A DNA stretch of 64,000 nucleotides from Sphingobium sp. D43FB (lineage in GTDB: Bacteria > Pseudomonadota > Alphaproteobacteria > Sphingomonadales > Sphingomonadaceae): contig NZ_NMUA01000001.1 in assembly GCF_002312805.1 (NCBI RefSeq), positions 62,001 through 126,000 on the forward strand, given 5' to 3'. The position numbers and the translations under genes are program-made. How positions within the stretch are numbered: position 1 is the stretch's first letter; each line of letters begins with the position of its first letter. The notes under the pieces are model-generated. The model saw nothing but the letters and a program-made list of their open reading frames with translations, did not search any database and was not told where the DNA came from. Shown piece by piece: positions 8,275 through 18,678 of this stretch.

Positions 8275-9387
8275 TTGAATTTCGATCTCAGCGATGAGCA
8301 GGCCATGCTTCGCGACCTTGTGCAGCGGTTCGGGGCGGACCGCTATGATGCCGCCAAGCGGCTGGCCTATCTGCGCGAACCGCGCGGCTTTGCCGACGCC
8401 AATTGGGCGATGTTGGCCGAAACGGGCCTGCTGGCGTTCGCGCTGCCCGAAGAGGCGGGCGGCTTTGGCGGTTCGCCGGTGGACATCATCACGGTGATGG
8501 AAGCGCTGGGGCGCTTCGTCGCAGTGGAGCCGGTGCTGCCCGCGCTGATCCTGAGCGCGGGGCTGGTGGCGGCGGCTGGCACGCAGGAACAGAAGGATGC
8601 GCTGCTGCCCGCCATTACCGGTGGCGAAGCGATCGTCGCGTTGGCGCTGTTCGAGACGCAGGCGCGTTTTGGCCTGGACCGATTGCGGACGCGGGTGACC
8701 GGCGGCCGCATCAGCGGAGTCAAGCAGATGGTGCTGGGCGGCGGCCATGCCGATCGGTTCATCGTCGCCGCGCGCGCAGGCGACGGCGCACCGCTGACGC
8801 TGCATCTGGTCGAGGCGGGTGCGCCGGGGGTCAGCATCGACCCCTATCGGCTGGTCGATGGTTCCCACGCTGCCGATGTCCGCTTTGCCGACACGCCCGC
8901 AGAGCAGATGGCGGGTGGCGAGGCGGACCTCGCAGGCGTGATGGATCAGGCACGGCTGGCGGTCAGCGCCGAACTGCTGGGCCTCATGGAAATGATGTTC
9001 GCCGCGACGCTCGACTATCTCAAGACGCGACAGCAATTCGGCCAGCCGCTCGGCAGCTTCCAGGCGTTGCAGCACCGCATGGCCGATTGCTATGCGCGGC
9101 TCGAACTCAGCCGGTCGCAACTCTATCGCGCGGCGGGCGCTGGCGCGGACGGGCGCGCGGCGGCGATCATCGGGGCCAAAGCCTATATCGCCCAGAGCGC
9201 GGTGCATATCGGCGAAGAATCGGTGCAATTGCATGGCGGCATTGGCACGACCGAGGAATTATTAGTGGGCCAGGCGTTCAAGCGGGTGATGGCGCTTGTC
9301 ACGCTGCTCGGCGATGTGGATCATGACATGGACGCCTATAGGACGATGACGACCAAGGCCGCACGAGAGGATCAGGCGCGCGCATGA
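8275..9387 (+). CDS. Acyl-CoA dehydrogenase (second, small-subunit type)
   Basis: Acyl-CoA dehydrogenase family protein. A TTG at 8275 with a G-rich ribosome site (GGGGG, 8-nt spacing) is chosen over an ATG at 8203, because the family begins with a segment like NFDLSDEQ; the product is then 370 residues. The C-terminal part QLHGGIGTTEE is present but has no glutamate at the classical catalytic position. Proteins of this subtype in steroid and cholate catabolism often pair with another acyl-CoA dehydrogenase in an alpha2-beta2 enzyme, and such a candidate lies at 4244-5452. The next gene overlaps by 4 nt. Confidence 0.88.
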   Translation: MNFDLSDEQAMLRDLVQRFGADRYDAAKRLAYLREPRGFADANWAMLAETGLLAFALPEEAGGFGGSPVDIITVMEALGRFVAVEPVLPALILSAGLVAAAGTQEQKDALLPAITGGEAIVALALFETQARFGLDRLRTRVTGGRISGVKQMVLGGGHADRFIVAARAGDGAPLTLHLVEAGAPGVSIDPYRLVDGSHAADVRFADTPAEQMAGGEADLAGVMDQARLAVSAELLGLMEMMFAATLDYLKTRQQFGQPLGSFQALQHRMADCYARLELSRSQLYRAAGAGADGRAAAIIGAKAYIAQSAVHIGEESVQLHGGIGTTEELLVGQAFKRVMALVTLLGDVDHDMDAYRTMTTKAAREDQARA

Positions 9388-9749
9388 CGGAAAGCTATCA
9401 TCGGGTGGTCGAGGCCAGCGCGATCGAGGATCGGGCGATGATGCCCTTCATCGTCAATGGCTGGCCCGTGTTGCTCTGCAAGGATGAGGGGCAGATTCAC
9501 GCCCTCATCAACCGGTGCAGCCACGCCGCCGCGCAACTGGCGCCGGGCGGCCGCGTGCGGCGCGGCGCGGTGATGTGCCCGCTGCACGGCGCCCGGTTCA
9601 AGCTGGACAATGGCGAATGTCTGGGCGGGGCGGGCTATAAGGCGCTCAAACTCTACCCTTGGCGCGAAAGCGCGGACGGGTGGATCGAGGTAGCGGTGCC
9701 GGACGAAGCGCCGGGCGCGGAGCATCTGCCGGTCAAGCCGTTGGGGTGA
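9384..9749 (+). CDS. Rieske [2Fe-2S] protein
   Basis: Small 121-residue soluble Rieske protein. The cluster ligands are visible as C45-x-H47 (CSH) and C65-x2-H68 (CPLHG), followed by ARFKLDNGEC typical of Rieske ferredoxins. No signal peptide or catalytic oxygenase domain is present, so it is probably an electron carrier for a Rieske oxygenase. No oxygenase alpha subunit is found in this window. The start codon overlaps the stop of the acyl-CoA dehydrogenase (ATGA), which implies translational coupling. Confidence 0.9.
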   Translation: MTESYHRVVEASAIEDRAMMPFIVNGWPVLLCKDEGQIHALINRCSHAAAQLAPGGRVRRGAVMCPLHGARFKLDNGECLGGAGYKALKLYPWRESADGWIEVAVPDEAPGAEHLPVKPLG

Positions 9750-9777
9750 AGTAGAATGTGGTGCCCTTAACTCTCAC

Positions 9778-9894
9778 CGTTCGTGCTGAGTAGAGACTGA
9801 GCTTGTCGAAGGCTCGTATCGAAGCATCATACACAGTGCATGACCCTTCGATACGCCGTTTCGACTTCGCTCAACGGCTACTCAGGGCGAACGG
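9778..9894. repeat. Interspersed inverted repeat (REP-like)
   Basis: A dyad whose 17-nt arms (9778-9794 and 9878-9894) match with two mismatches; the outer words are CCGTTCGTGCTGAGTAG and CTACTCAGGGCGAACGG. Inner pieces include TTGTCGAAGG and CCTTCGATACG. It fills the intergenic space after the Rieske gene and resembles short repeats scattered in sphingomonad genomes. It may act as a terminator. Confidence 0.7.
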
Positions 9895-9924
9895 GTTGGG
9901 GATGGGCAGACAGATCACCCTGCC

Positions 9925-10680
9925 TCAAGCGCCCTCCCCCTTGCACCACGCAATGCCCCGCCGCAGCAGGTCGTAAAACACCGGCAGATCCCAGGCGCAG
10001 CGGTCGATGGTGGGCCACCAGTCGAGGAAGGGCTGCATGTCATAATGGCTGCGGCAATGGCCGAGCGTGTTGTAGAGGACCGCGCCTTCGCCCTGCGCCT
10101 TGATATATAGGACAGGGTGCCGGTCCTGCGCCCACTGATGCTCGTCGAAGCCGGTCGCTTCGCCGGCAAACTCGGTGTCGAGCAGGACATGGAGATCGCC
10201 ATGCCGTTCCATCAGATACAGCTCGTCGGTCGTTTCGAACGGTTCGATGCCGCGGGTCAGCGGGTGATCGGGGTCGGCGACATCGACCCGATAGGGCGCG
10301 ATCGGCGGGTGGGCGATGAACTGGCTGCCCAGCGTTTCCATCATCAGCGGTGCCCAGCGCGGGCTGCCATAAAGGCCATTGTCGAACAGGCGCAGCACCG
10401 AATTGGTGCCATGCAGCGCGTACCAGCGGCCACCATCGCGCACCCATTGGCGCAATGCTTCCTGCGCGGGCAGGGGCGGCACGACGTCGCAGGTGTAAGT
10501 GATGAGCATGTCGGCGGCGAGGATGGCGTCGAGATTGCCATAATCCTCGAACACGCGAGTCCGCACACGCGGGTCTTCGCCCAGCAGCTTCAACAGCTCC
10601 AGCCGGGCGAAGTCCATGTCGTGATAAAGGCCGCCGACGATCAGCACGCAATTGATGCGCGCGGGCTGTGTCTCGCTCAT
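9925..10680 (-). CDS. ThuA-like domain protein
   Basis: Protein of 251 residues with a class I glutamine-amidotransferase-like (ThuA, trehalose-utilization type) fold: the N-terminal strand NCVLIVGGLYHDM, the DYGNLDAILAADMLITY segment, and GGRWYALHGTN where the amidotransferase nucleophile cysteine would be replaced. The family's biochemical role is unclear; members occur with sugar and aromatic catabolic genes. It lies 14 nt after the SDR gene at 10695-11456 and probably shares its transcript. Confidence 0.8.
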   Translation of the reverse strand: MSETQPARINCVLIVGGLYHDMDFARLELLKLLGEDPRVRTRVFEDYGNLDAILAADMLITYTCDVVPPLPAQEALRQWVRDGGRWYALHGTNSVLRLFDNGLYGSPRWAPLMMETLGSQFIAHPPIAPYRVDVADPDHPLTRGIEPFETTDELYLMERHGDLHVLLDTEFAGEATGFDEHQWAQDRHPVLYIKAQGEGAVLYNTLGHCRSHYDMQPFLDWWPTIDRCAWDLPVFYDLLRRGIAWCKGEGA

Positions 10681-10694
10681 GCTATCGTCCCCGC

Positions 10695-11456
10695 TTAATA
10701 TTGCACGCCCTTGGTGATGCCGCCGTCGATCAGGATGTTGGCCCCGGTCATGTAGCGGCAGGCGGGCGACGCGATGAAGGCGATCGCCTTGGCCAGTTCC
10801 TCGCCCGTGCCCATCCGGCCGAAGGGGATTTGCTGGAGGATGCCGTCATGGAAATCGGTCATATTCTTCTTGATATAGGCCCAGGGGCCATCGTCGGTGT
10901 AGATCGGGCCAGGCGAGACGCAATTGACGCGCAGCCCTTGCGGCGCATGTTTCTGCGCCAGCGCGGCGCTGTAGTTGATGACCGCGGCCTTCAGCGCATT
11001 ATAGGGCTGCGGCCCCATAAACTCCTCCAGCGCGCCAGTGGACGAGATGGTGACGATCGACCCGGCATCGGACTGTTCGAGTGCGGGTAGGGCCGCGTGG
11101 ATGCCGCGCACCAGCGGCAAGATGTCGCCGTTCAGCACCGTGGTCCAGGCTTCGGGCGTGTCCACCCCCGGATTGACCGAGACGAAGGAAATGAAAATGT
11201 CGCAGCCGCCCAGTTCCTGCGCGGCGCTGCTGACCCAATTGGGGAAGGCGTCCGCATCGGTGACGTCCACCGACGCGCCGATGCCGCGCACGCCGAGCGC
11301 CTGCACTTCGGCGACGACGGCATCGACCTTGTCCTGGGTCCGGCCGCATAGCGCGACGTCGCAGCCTTCGGCGGCCAGAACCTTGGCGACGGCCCGGCCG
11401 ATGCTGGCGTTGGCGCCTGCGAGAATGGCTTTGCGCCCCTTCAGACCAATGTCCAT
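10695..11456 (-). CDS. SDR-family oxidoreductase
   Basis: Classical short-chain dehydrogenase of 253 residues using NAD(P). The nucleotide-binding motif is AGANASIG, a variant of TGxxxGxG; the catalytic Ser is in ISSTG and the YxxxK motif is YNALK. The ending (YMTGANILIDGG) is typical. The substrate is likely a hydroxyacyl-CoA or alicyclic alcohol given the neighbours. It is transcribed divergently from the acyl-CoA ligase at 11631, with a 174-nt gap that should hold both promoters. Confidence 0.88.
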   Translation of the reverse strand: MDIGLKGRKAILAGANASIGRAVAKVLAAEGCDVALCGRTQDKVDAVVAEVQALGVRGIGASVDVTDADAFPNWVSSAAQELGGCDIFISFVSVNPGVDTPEAWTTVLNGDILPLVRGIHAALPALEQSDAGSIVTISSTGALEEFMGPQPYNALKAAVINYSAALAQKHAPQGLRVNCVSPGPIYTDDGPWAYIKKNMTDFHDGILQQIPFGRMGTGEELAKAIAFIASPACRYMTGANILIDGGITKGVQY

Positions 11457-11630
11457 GACGGCATCCTTTCCTGTTCACACTGCATTTGCTCGCCTGTTTA
11501 TCGGCAAAGGGGCGGCGCTGCACTGGCAAAAGCGTCAGGGGCGTGCGCGCCAAAGATATGACCCTTAGCGATTGTGAGAGGGGGACGGCGCGGCTTTTGC
11601 CGCTATGCTGCGGCCTTGAATGGAGGGTAT

Positions 11631-13169
<1,539 letters not shown>

Positions 13170-13239
13170 GAGTAACGGCAGGTTTCTGGCAGCGGTTGGC
13201 GGCATATCCTCCCTGCACAAACAAACAAGGAGAGGCGTT

Positions 13240-13662
13240 TTGACCGCCAATTTCACCGGGCCGATTGAGGACCGGATCGCAATCCGCGAATTGCTGGAAA
13301 CCTATGCCGATGCGGTCAATCGCGTCGATCAGGATCTGTGGGCGTCGCTGTGGGTCGAGGACAGCCATTGGGATCTGTCGCATTATCCAGAGCTGGGCAT
13401 CGTTTCCGGCAAGGACGCGATCGTTGCCCTGTGGGCGGGTGCCATGCCGCATTATCCGCAACTCAGCTTCCTCGTAAATCCGGGGATGATCCGCGTTGAC
13501 GGCGATAGTGCGCAGGCGCGCGCCTATTTCTCCGAAGTCTATGCCGAACCGGGGACGGGCAAGGATAAGCGGGCACGGGCTTGCTATAATGACAAGCTGG
13601 TGAAGCGGGACGGGCAATGGTTCTTCCAGAGCCGGTCCTTCACCATCATCCACCAGACCTGA
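13240..13662 (+). CDS. SnoaL/NTF2-like protein
   Basis: Small alpha+beta barrel protein of 140 residues, SnoaL_3-type. The IAIRELLETYADAVNRVDQDLWASLWVED opening and the W-F-F-Q-S-R-S-F ending are typical of this fold, which includes dehydratases, isomerases and ring-hydroxylating dioxygenase beta-like subunits. Translation starts at a TTG preceded by AAGGAGAG with 5-nt spacing. It may be an accessory isomerase or dehydratase of the pathway. It is 70 nt after the ligase and may be co-transcribed. Confidence 0.8.
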   Translation: MTANFTGPIEDRIAIRELLETYADAVNRVDQDLWASLWVEDSHWDLSHYPELGIVSGKDAIVALWAGAMPHYPQLSFLVNPGMIRVDGDSAQARAYFSEVYAEPGTGKDKRARACYNDKLVKRDGQWFFQSRSFTIIHQT

Positions 13663-13711
13663 CAACAGGCGCTATTCCCGCCCGCTCGCTCTCCATGAGA
13701 GGGTGGGAATT

Positions 13712-13745
13712 GACCCGGCCGCTTGAGGGTGACCGGGTCTTTTTT
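13712..13745 (+). terminator. Rho-independent terminator after the SnoaL-like gene
   Basis: Stem GACCCGG / CCGGGTC with a 14-nt loop followed by six T, about 50 nt downstream of the stop codon at 13662. Confidence 0.75.
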
Positions 13746-13770
13746 GTGGGGGAATGGCGGTCAAAAAATC

Positions 13771-13902
13771 CTCCCCTGGCAGGGGAGGTGGCTGCGCGAA
13801 GCGCAGACGGAGGGGTGTCACCCTATCGATAGGGTGACACCCCTCCACCACTTCGTGGTCCTCGAACGGAGGCACGTGACTCCGTTCGACCCCTTACAGG
13901 GG
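13771..13902. repeat. Compound palindromic repeat, five stem-loops in 132 nt
   Basis: Five consecutive inverted repeats: 13771-13787 (CTCCCCT/AGGGGAG), a perfect 38-bp palindrome at 13809-13846 centred on TATCGATA, a short ACCA/TGGT hairpin at 13847-13859, TCGAACGGAG with its complement at 13862-13889, and CCCCT/AGGGG at 13890-13902. It sits between convergent genes. It is probably a composite REP-type element and could also end the SDR transcript coming from the right. Confidence 0.75.
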
Positions 13903-13912
13903 AGGAATTATG

Positions 13913-14695
13913 TCAATGCGCGGTCATGCCGCCGTCGATGACGAGTTCGGAGCCGGTCATGAAACTGGCGGCAGGCGCAGCGAGATAGACGATGCCGTCG
14001 GCGATTTCCTGCGGCGTGCCCATGCGGCCAAGCGCATGGCCGGCCGATACGGTGGCGCGGGCGGTTTCTTCGTCGGGGAAGGCGCCGGTTTCGACATAAC
14101 GGGCGTAGATGGTGTCCATCATGTTGGTGTCGATACCGCCGGGATGGACGCTGTTCACCCGGATCGGCTGCTTGAGCGCGGCATATTCCAGCGCGGCGCA
14201 TTTGGTGAAGAGCCGCACCGCGCCCTTGGACGCGCAATAGGCCGACATGAAGGGCGCGCCCGCCAATCCCCCGACAGAGGACAGGTTGATGATCGACGAT
14301 CCGCCGCGCCGGTCCGCCCCGCTTTTGGCCAACAGGTCGGCCATGGCGCGGGTGCCGAGGAAAATGCCCTCCACATTGATCTGCATGCAGCGGCGGAAGG
14401 TGGCGAGGCTGGTGTCGGCGATCGCGTCGGTGACGGAAATGCCCGCATTGTTCACCAATATGTCGAGCTGCCCATAGGTGGCATCGACATAGGCCGCCAG
14501 CGCGGCCCAGCCATCCTCGTCCGTGACGTCGAGCGGGCGATAGTCCGTAGCCCCCGCCACGGTGGCCGTCTGCGCCATGTCGGTCGCAATCACGCGCGCG
14601 CCCGCGTCGGCGAGCGCCTGGACAGTGGCGCTGCCGATGCCGCCGCTGGCACCCGTCACCAGCGCGACCGTGCCGGTCAGGTCGAAATTGCTCAT
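13913..14695 (-). CDS. SDR-family oxidoreductase
   Basis: Classical short-chain dehydrogenase of 260 residues. The cofactor motif is TGASGGIG, followed by NNAGIS, the catalytic Ser in NLSSVGG, and YCASK. It ends with the usual MTGSELVIDGG. It is separated by 15 nt from another SDR gene (14711-15520) on the same strand; both probably act on related hydroxyl or keto intermediates. Confidence 0.88.
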   Translation of the reverse strand: MSNFDLTGTVALVTGASGGIGSATVQALADAGARVIATDMAQTATVAGATDYRPLDVTDEDGWAALAAYVDATYGQLDILVNNAGISVTDAIADTSLATFRRCMQINVEGIFLGTRAMADLLAKSGADRRGGSSIINLSSVGGLAGAPFMSAYCASKGAVRLFTKCAALEYAALKQPIRVNSVHPGGIDTNMMDTIYARYVETGAFPDEETARATVSAGHALGRMGTPQEIADGIVYLAAPAASFMTGSELVIDGGMTAH

Positions 14696-14710
14696 AAACT
14701 ATCCTTCAGG

Positions 14711-15520
14711 TTAGCGCGCGGTCCAGCCGCCATCGACCACGACTTCGCTGCCAGTCATGTAGCTGGCGTCGTCGCTGGCGAGGAAGGCGACGACCTTGCC
14801 GATTTCGATCGGTTGGGCGAGGCGTTTGACCGGCGTGGTTTCGGCCATCTGCGCGATCAACTCCTGCGCGGTCACCGTGCCGTCGCGTTCGGCCCAGCGC
14901 TCCATGCCTTTGCGCAGCAGGGGCGTGTCGACGAAGCCGGGATGGACGGAGTTGACGCGGATCGGCACGCCCGCATCGGCAAATTCCAGCGCATTGGATT
15001 TGGTGAACAGCCGCACCGCGCCCTTAGACGCATTATAGGCCGATACCTCGCCCATGCCGACCAAGCCCATGATCGAGCTGATATTGACGATGCTGGAGCC
15101 ATAGGGCGTGGTCGCGCCGGTGCGGGCAAGCATCGGCTGAAAGGTCTTGGTGCCCAGAAACACCGTGTCCATGTTGAGCGTCATCAGCCGCCGCCACGAC
15201 GCCAGCTCGATATCCTGCACCTTGCCGGTCAGGTCCGCGCCGACATTGTTGACGAGGATGTCGAGTCGGCCATGGTCGGCCTCGATGGCGTCGCGCGCCG
15301 CCTGCCACGCCGATTCCTCGGTCGCGTCGAGGCGGAGGTAGCGGGCGTTCGGCATCGCCGCGAGAATGTCGATGACGGGCTGGCTGTCGGGCGCGTCCAG
15401 ATCGGTGATGATGGTGGTCGCGCCATCGGCTGCCAGGCATTGCGCGATGGCATGGCCAATCCCCCTAAGCGCGCCCGATACCAGCGCCACGCGTCCGTCC
15501 AATCGTCCTGCCACAGCCAT
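14711..15520 (-). CDS. SDR-family oxidoreductase
   Basis: Classical short-chain dehydrogenase of 269 residues with a slightly altered cofactor motif (SGALRGIG), NNVGAD in place of NNAG, the catalytic serine in NISSIMG, and YNASK. It is 15 nt upstream of the SDR gene at 13913 and divergent from the TonB-dependent receptor at 15721, with 200 nt between the two starts. This pair and the receptor may share a regulatory region. Confidence 0.88.
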   Translation of the reverse strand: MAVAGRLDGRVALVSGALRGIGHAIAQCLAADGATTIITDLDAPDSQPVIDILAAMPNARYLRLDATEESAWQAARDAIEADHGRLDILVNNVGADLTGKVQDIELASWRRLMTLNMDTVFLGTKTFQPMLARTGATTPYGSSIVNISSIMGLVGMGEVSAYNASKGAVRLFTKSNALEFADAGVPIRVNSVHPGFVDTPLLRKGMERWAERDGTVTAQELIAQMAETTPVKRLAQPIEIGKVVAFLASDDASYMTGSEVVVDGGWTAR

Positions 15521-15720
15521 TCCCTTCCCGTTCCGCCCTCACAAGGGCGCGTCTTTTGCACCCCTGCTTGTCCGCCCTGCGCGCCTTTGCTTCACCTGCC
15601 GTTTTTTGCAGGTTCGCTCCTGGGACGATACGCGCATTGAGGGCCGACGGGCAGGCGTGCCGCTACGGCGTGCCACATCCCGATGCGATTTCGAGAATAT
15701 AATCAGGTGAGGGTTTAGTA

Positions 15721-18189
15721 ATGACCAGGATTTTCGCGCAACGATCAGCTTATGCGATGGCGACCAGCGCCATGGCGCTGTCGATGGGCCTTGCCCAGCC
15801 GCTGTTCGCGCAGGATGTTGCCCCGCAGGCAGTGACGCAGGCGGTGCAGGAAGGCGGCCTGACCGACATCGTCGTCACCGCGCGCAAGCGTGAGGAAAGC
15901 GTGCAGGATGTGCCGGTCGCCGTCACGGCCATTTCCGCTGAACTGATCCAGCGGCAGGATCTGACCTCGATCGAAAAGATCGCGGCGCGCACCCCCAACC
16001 TCAATGTCGGCCGCGCCTCCAACGGGTCGGGCGCGCAATTGACGCTGCGCGGCATCGGTTCGTCGTCCACCTCGATCGGTATCGAACAGTCAGTCGCGGT
16101 GGTGGTTGACGGGGTCTATTATGGCCAGGGCCGGATCATCAACGAAGGCTTTTTCGACCTTGGCGGCGTGGAAATCCTCAAAGGGCCGCAGGCCCTGTTC
16201 TTCGGCAAGAATGCGACGGCAGGCGTCATTTCGCTGACCACCGCCGATCCGACATCGACGCCGGAGTTCAAGGCGCGCGCCGGTTACGAGTTCAAGGCGC
16301 AGCAGGCGCAGGCCGAATTTGTCGGGTCCGGCCCGCTGACCGACACGCTGGGCGTGCGCGTCGCGGTGCGCGCGTCGAAAATGTATGGCGGCTATTATCG
16401 CAACGTCTCGACGCCGATCGACTATCCCACCTTCGACATCGCGACGGGCGCGACGGGCTTTGCGGTCGCCAACCCCGCGCCGGAGGAACAGCCCGGCGAG
16501 AAAGAGCTGCTCGGCCGCGTGACGCTGAAATGGGAGCCGACCGACCGGTTGACCGCCACGCTCAAGGCGTCGGGTTCCTATAACAAGACCAACAACAACA
16601 GCTGGAACTATGTCGCCTATAATTGCCCCAGCGGCGAGAGCCAGCTCAACGGCTATGCCTGCGCCCGCGATTTCGTGACGCACCAGAACAAGCTGCCTGC
16701 CGAGTTCGCGGCGCAGATCCCCTATGCCAAATCGGACGGCAGCCTCTATAATCGCTACAAGAGCTGGGCGGTCACCGCGAACATCAATTATGAGCTGGAC
16801 GATGTCACGCTGACGTCGGTGACCAACTATAATTGGAACAACAACCGCTGGGCCTGTGCCTGCGATTTCCAGTCGAGCGTGGCATCCAATTGGGCGACCG
16901 AAAATTCGACCTTCGACGCTTTTTCGACCGAATTCCGGGCGCTGACCAGCTTCGACGGGCCGGTCAACCTGATGGTCGGCGGGCTGTATCAAAAGACCAA
17001 GCGGACCTTCGACCAATATATCGTGCTGGGCGGCCTGACCAACAGCGCCGCCGCGCCGGAGGATGAATATCTCGCCACGCGCAAGACGAGCTTCACCGAT
17101 GGCGAGACGGTTGCCCTGTTCGGGCAGGCGACGTGGAAGATCGTGCCGACGCTCGAACTGGCGGTGGGTGCGCGTTATACGCATGAGACCAAGGACAGCT
17201 ATTTCACCCAGCCCTATAATAATGCCGGGGTGGCGGCGATCTTCCGCGACCAGAATGACCCCGATGGCCTGGGCGTCATCACCGCCGATCAGACGTTCAA
17301 CAACTGGTCGCCCGAAGCGTCGATCACCTGGAAGCCTGTGAATGGCATATTGATATATGGTGCCTATAAGACCGCCTATAAATCCGGCGGCTTTTCGAAC
17401 GGCGGCATCAATTCCAAGCTGTCGGCCGACCCGGTCGCCGATCTGACCTTCGATCCCGAACGGGCGCGCGGTTTCGAAGGCGGGGTCAAGACGACGCTGG
17501 CCGACAATCAGCTGCGCCTGAACCTGAGCGTCTACAGCTATGCGTATAAGGATTTGCAGGTCGATTTCTTCAACTCGCCCATCTTCGCCTTCCAGACCCT
17601 GACCGCCGACGCGCGGACCAAGGGTGTCGAGGTCGATTTCGAATATGCGCCGCGTGCGGTGGCGGGCCTCAATATCCATGGGTCGATCAACTATAACCGT
17701 GCCCGCTATACCAGCTTCCCGCAGGCCCCCTGCTATGCCGGACAAAGCGTGGGCGAAGGGTGCAACATCGTGCTGCCGGGCGGCGGCGTGCGCCAGGATC
17801 TGAGCGGCCAGGCCTTGTCGGTCGCGCCGGAATGGACGGGGACGATCGGCGCTTCCTATGACACGCCAATGGGCAATGGGCTGATGCTCGGCCTGAATGC
17901 GGACGTGCGCTACAGCGGTTCCTACCTCCCCTCCGGCTTCGGCAACCCCGATTCGCGCCAGAGCAAATATGCGACGCTGGACGCGGGCATTCGTGTCGGG
18001 GCCGAGGATGATCGCTGGCAGGTGGCGTTGATCGGCAAGAACCTGACCAACCGCTTCTATGTGACCGGCGTGGTCGATGGCCCCTCGACCGGCGGCGCAT
18101 CGGGTGGGGCAGTCCCGGCCCATGCCGACCAGCTGGGCTTTGGCACGCTGCCGCGCACGGTGATGGTGCAACTCAGCACCAGGTTCTGA
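15721..18189 (+). CDS. TonB-dependent outer-membrane receptor
   Basis: Outer-membrane active-transport channel of 822 residues. It has an N-terminal signal peptide (about 30 residues ending LFAQ), a TonB box-like segment IVVTARKREE near residue 50, a plug domain (VPVAVTAISAELIQRQDLTSIEK, LRGIGSSS, GGVEILKGPQALFFGKN) and a long beta-barrel ending in a terminal Phe (QLSTRF). The VVTARKREES plus GIG-type plug is the sphingomonad group often linked to uptake of hydrophobic or plant-derived aromatic compounds, not siderophores. It is placed inside the catabolic cluster, so it probably imports the pathway substrate. A terminator follows. Confidence 0.95.
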   Translation: MTRIFAQRSAYAMATSAMALSMGLAQPLFAQDVAPQAVTQAVQEGGLTDIVVTARKREESVQDVPVAVTAISAELIQRQDLTSIEKIAARTPNLNVGRASNGSGAQLTLRGIGSSSTSIGIEQSVAVVVDGVYYGQGRIINEGFFDLGGVEILKGPQALFFGKNATAGVISLTTADPTSTPEFKARAGYEFKAQQAQAEFVGSGPLTDTLGVRVAVRASKMYGGYYRNVSTPIDYPTFDIATGATGFAVANPAPEEQPGEKELLGRVTLKWEPTDRLTATLKASGSYNKTNNNSWNYVAYNCPSGESQLNGYACARDFVTHQNKLPAEFAAQIPYAKSDGSLYNRYKSWAVTANINYELDDVTLTSVTNYNWNNNRWACACDFQSSVASNWATENSTFDAFSTEFRALTSFDGPVNLMVGGLYQKTKRTFDQYIVLGGLTNSAAAPEDEYLATRKTSFTDGETVALFGQATWKIVPTLELAVGARYTHETKDSYFTQPYNNAGVAAIFRDQNDPDGLGVITADQTFNNWSPEASITWKPVNGILIYGAYKTAYKSGGFSNGGINSKLSADPVADLTFDPERARGFEGGVKTTLADNQLRLNLSVYSYAYKDLQVDFFNSPIFAFQTLTADARTKGVEVDFEYAPRAVAGLNIHGSINYNRARYTSFPQAPCYAGQSVGEGCNIVLPGGGVRQDLSGQALSVAPEWTGTIGASYDTPMGNGLMLGLNADVRYSGSYLPSGFGNPDSRQSKYATLDAGIRVGAEDDRWQVALIGKNLTNRFYVTGVVDGPSTGGASGGAVPAHADQLGFGTLPRTVMVQLSTRF

Positions 18190-18197
18190 TAGGTTGC

Positions 18198-18231
18198 GCC
18201 CCCGGCCGATGGTCGGGGGCGGCCTTGTTTT
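18198..18231 (+). terminator. Stem-loop after the TonB-dependent receptor
   Basis: Stem GCCCCCG / CGGGGGC with a 9-nt loop, then GGCC and TTGTTTT. It is probably a weak intrinsic terminator just before the next gene's ribosome site. Confidence 0.6.
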
Positions 18232-18242
18232 GGGAGAGAGAG

Positions 18243-18662
18243 ATGGACCCGCAACGCTATGCCGCCGTCAAGGCGATGGTCGAACAGATTTATGCGCTCA
18301 CCGGCTCTGGCCAATGGGACGCAGCCGAAGCGATGATGACCGACGATTTCCGCATCGTCGAGGCCGACAGCCTGCCCTTTGGCGGGGAATATCTGGGCAA
18401 GGCAGCGCTGCGCGAACTCTATACCAAGGTGTTCAGCTTCTGGGACGATGCGGCGCTCGAAACCGGCGATATCACCATATCTGACGATCATGCGATCGTG
18501 ATGGTGACGATCAAAGCGACGTCGCGGCATAATGGCGAACGCATGACCCTGCCGCTGTGCGAAGTTTTCCACCTGCGCGGCGACAAATTTTGCGGCATCA
18601 CCCCCTATTATTTCGACACGGCACTGATCGCGCGGGCGTCCGGCACGCTGATGGCTGACTGA
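18243..18662 (+). CDS. SnoaL/NTF2-like protein
   Basis: Small protein of 139 residues with the NTF2-like fold (VKAMVEQIYALTGSGQWDAAEAMMTDDFRI, then LCEVFHLRGDKFCGITPYYFD). Start ATG 18243 follows a GGGAGAGAG ribosome site. Members of the SnoaL group act as cyclases, isomerases or hydratases, or have no known activity. It is 16 nt before an SDR gene, so the two are likely co-expressed. Confidence 0.8.
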   Translation: MDPQRYAAVKAMVEQIYALTGSGQWDAAEAMMTDDFRIVEADSLPFGGEYLGKAALRELYTKVFSFWDDAALETGDITISDDHAIVMVTIKATSRHNGERMTLPLCEVFHLRGDKFCGITPYYFDTALIARASGTLMAD

Positions 18663-18678
18663 AGGACAAGGAAACGAC

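Noticed and set aside
15521..15720. Riboswitch upstream of the TonB-dependent receptor
   Set aside because: I could not find a cobalamin-type or other conserved riboswitch pattern in the 200 nt.
16090..18171. A long open frame on the minus strand inside the TonB-dependent receptor gene
   Set aside because: The receptor is clear on the plus strand with a full set of motifs; the opposite frame is open because of G+C-rich codon bias and has no recognizable domain.
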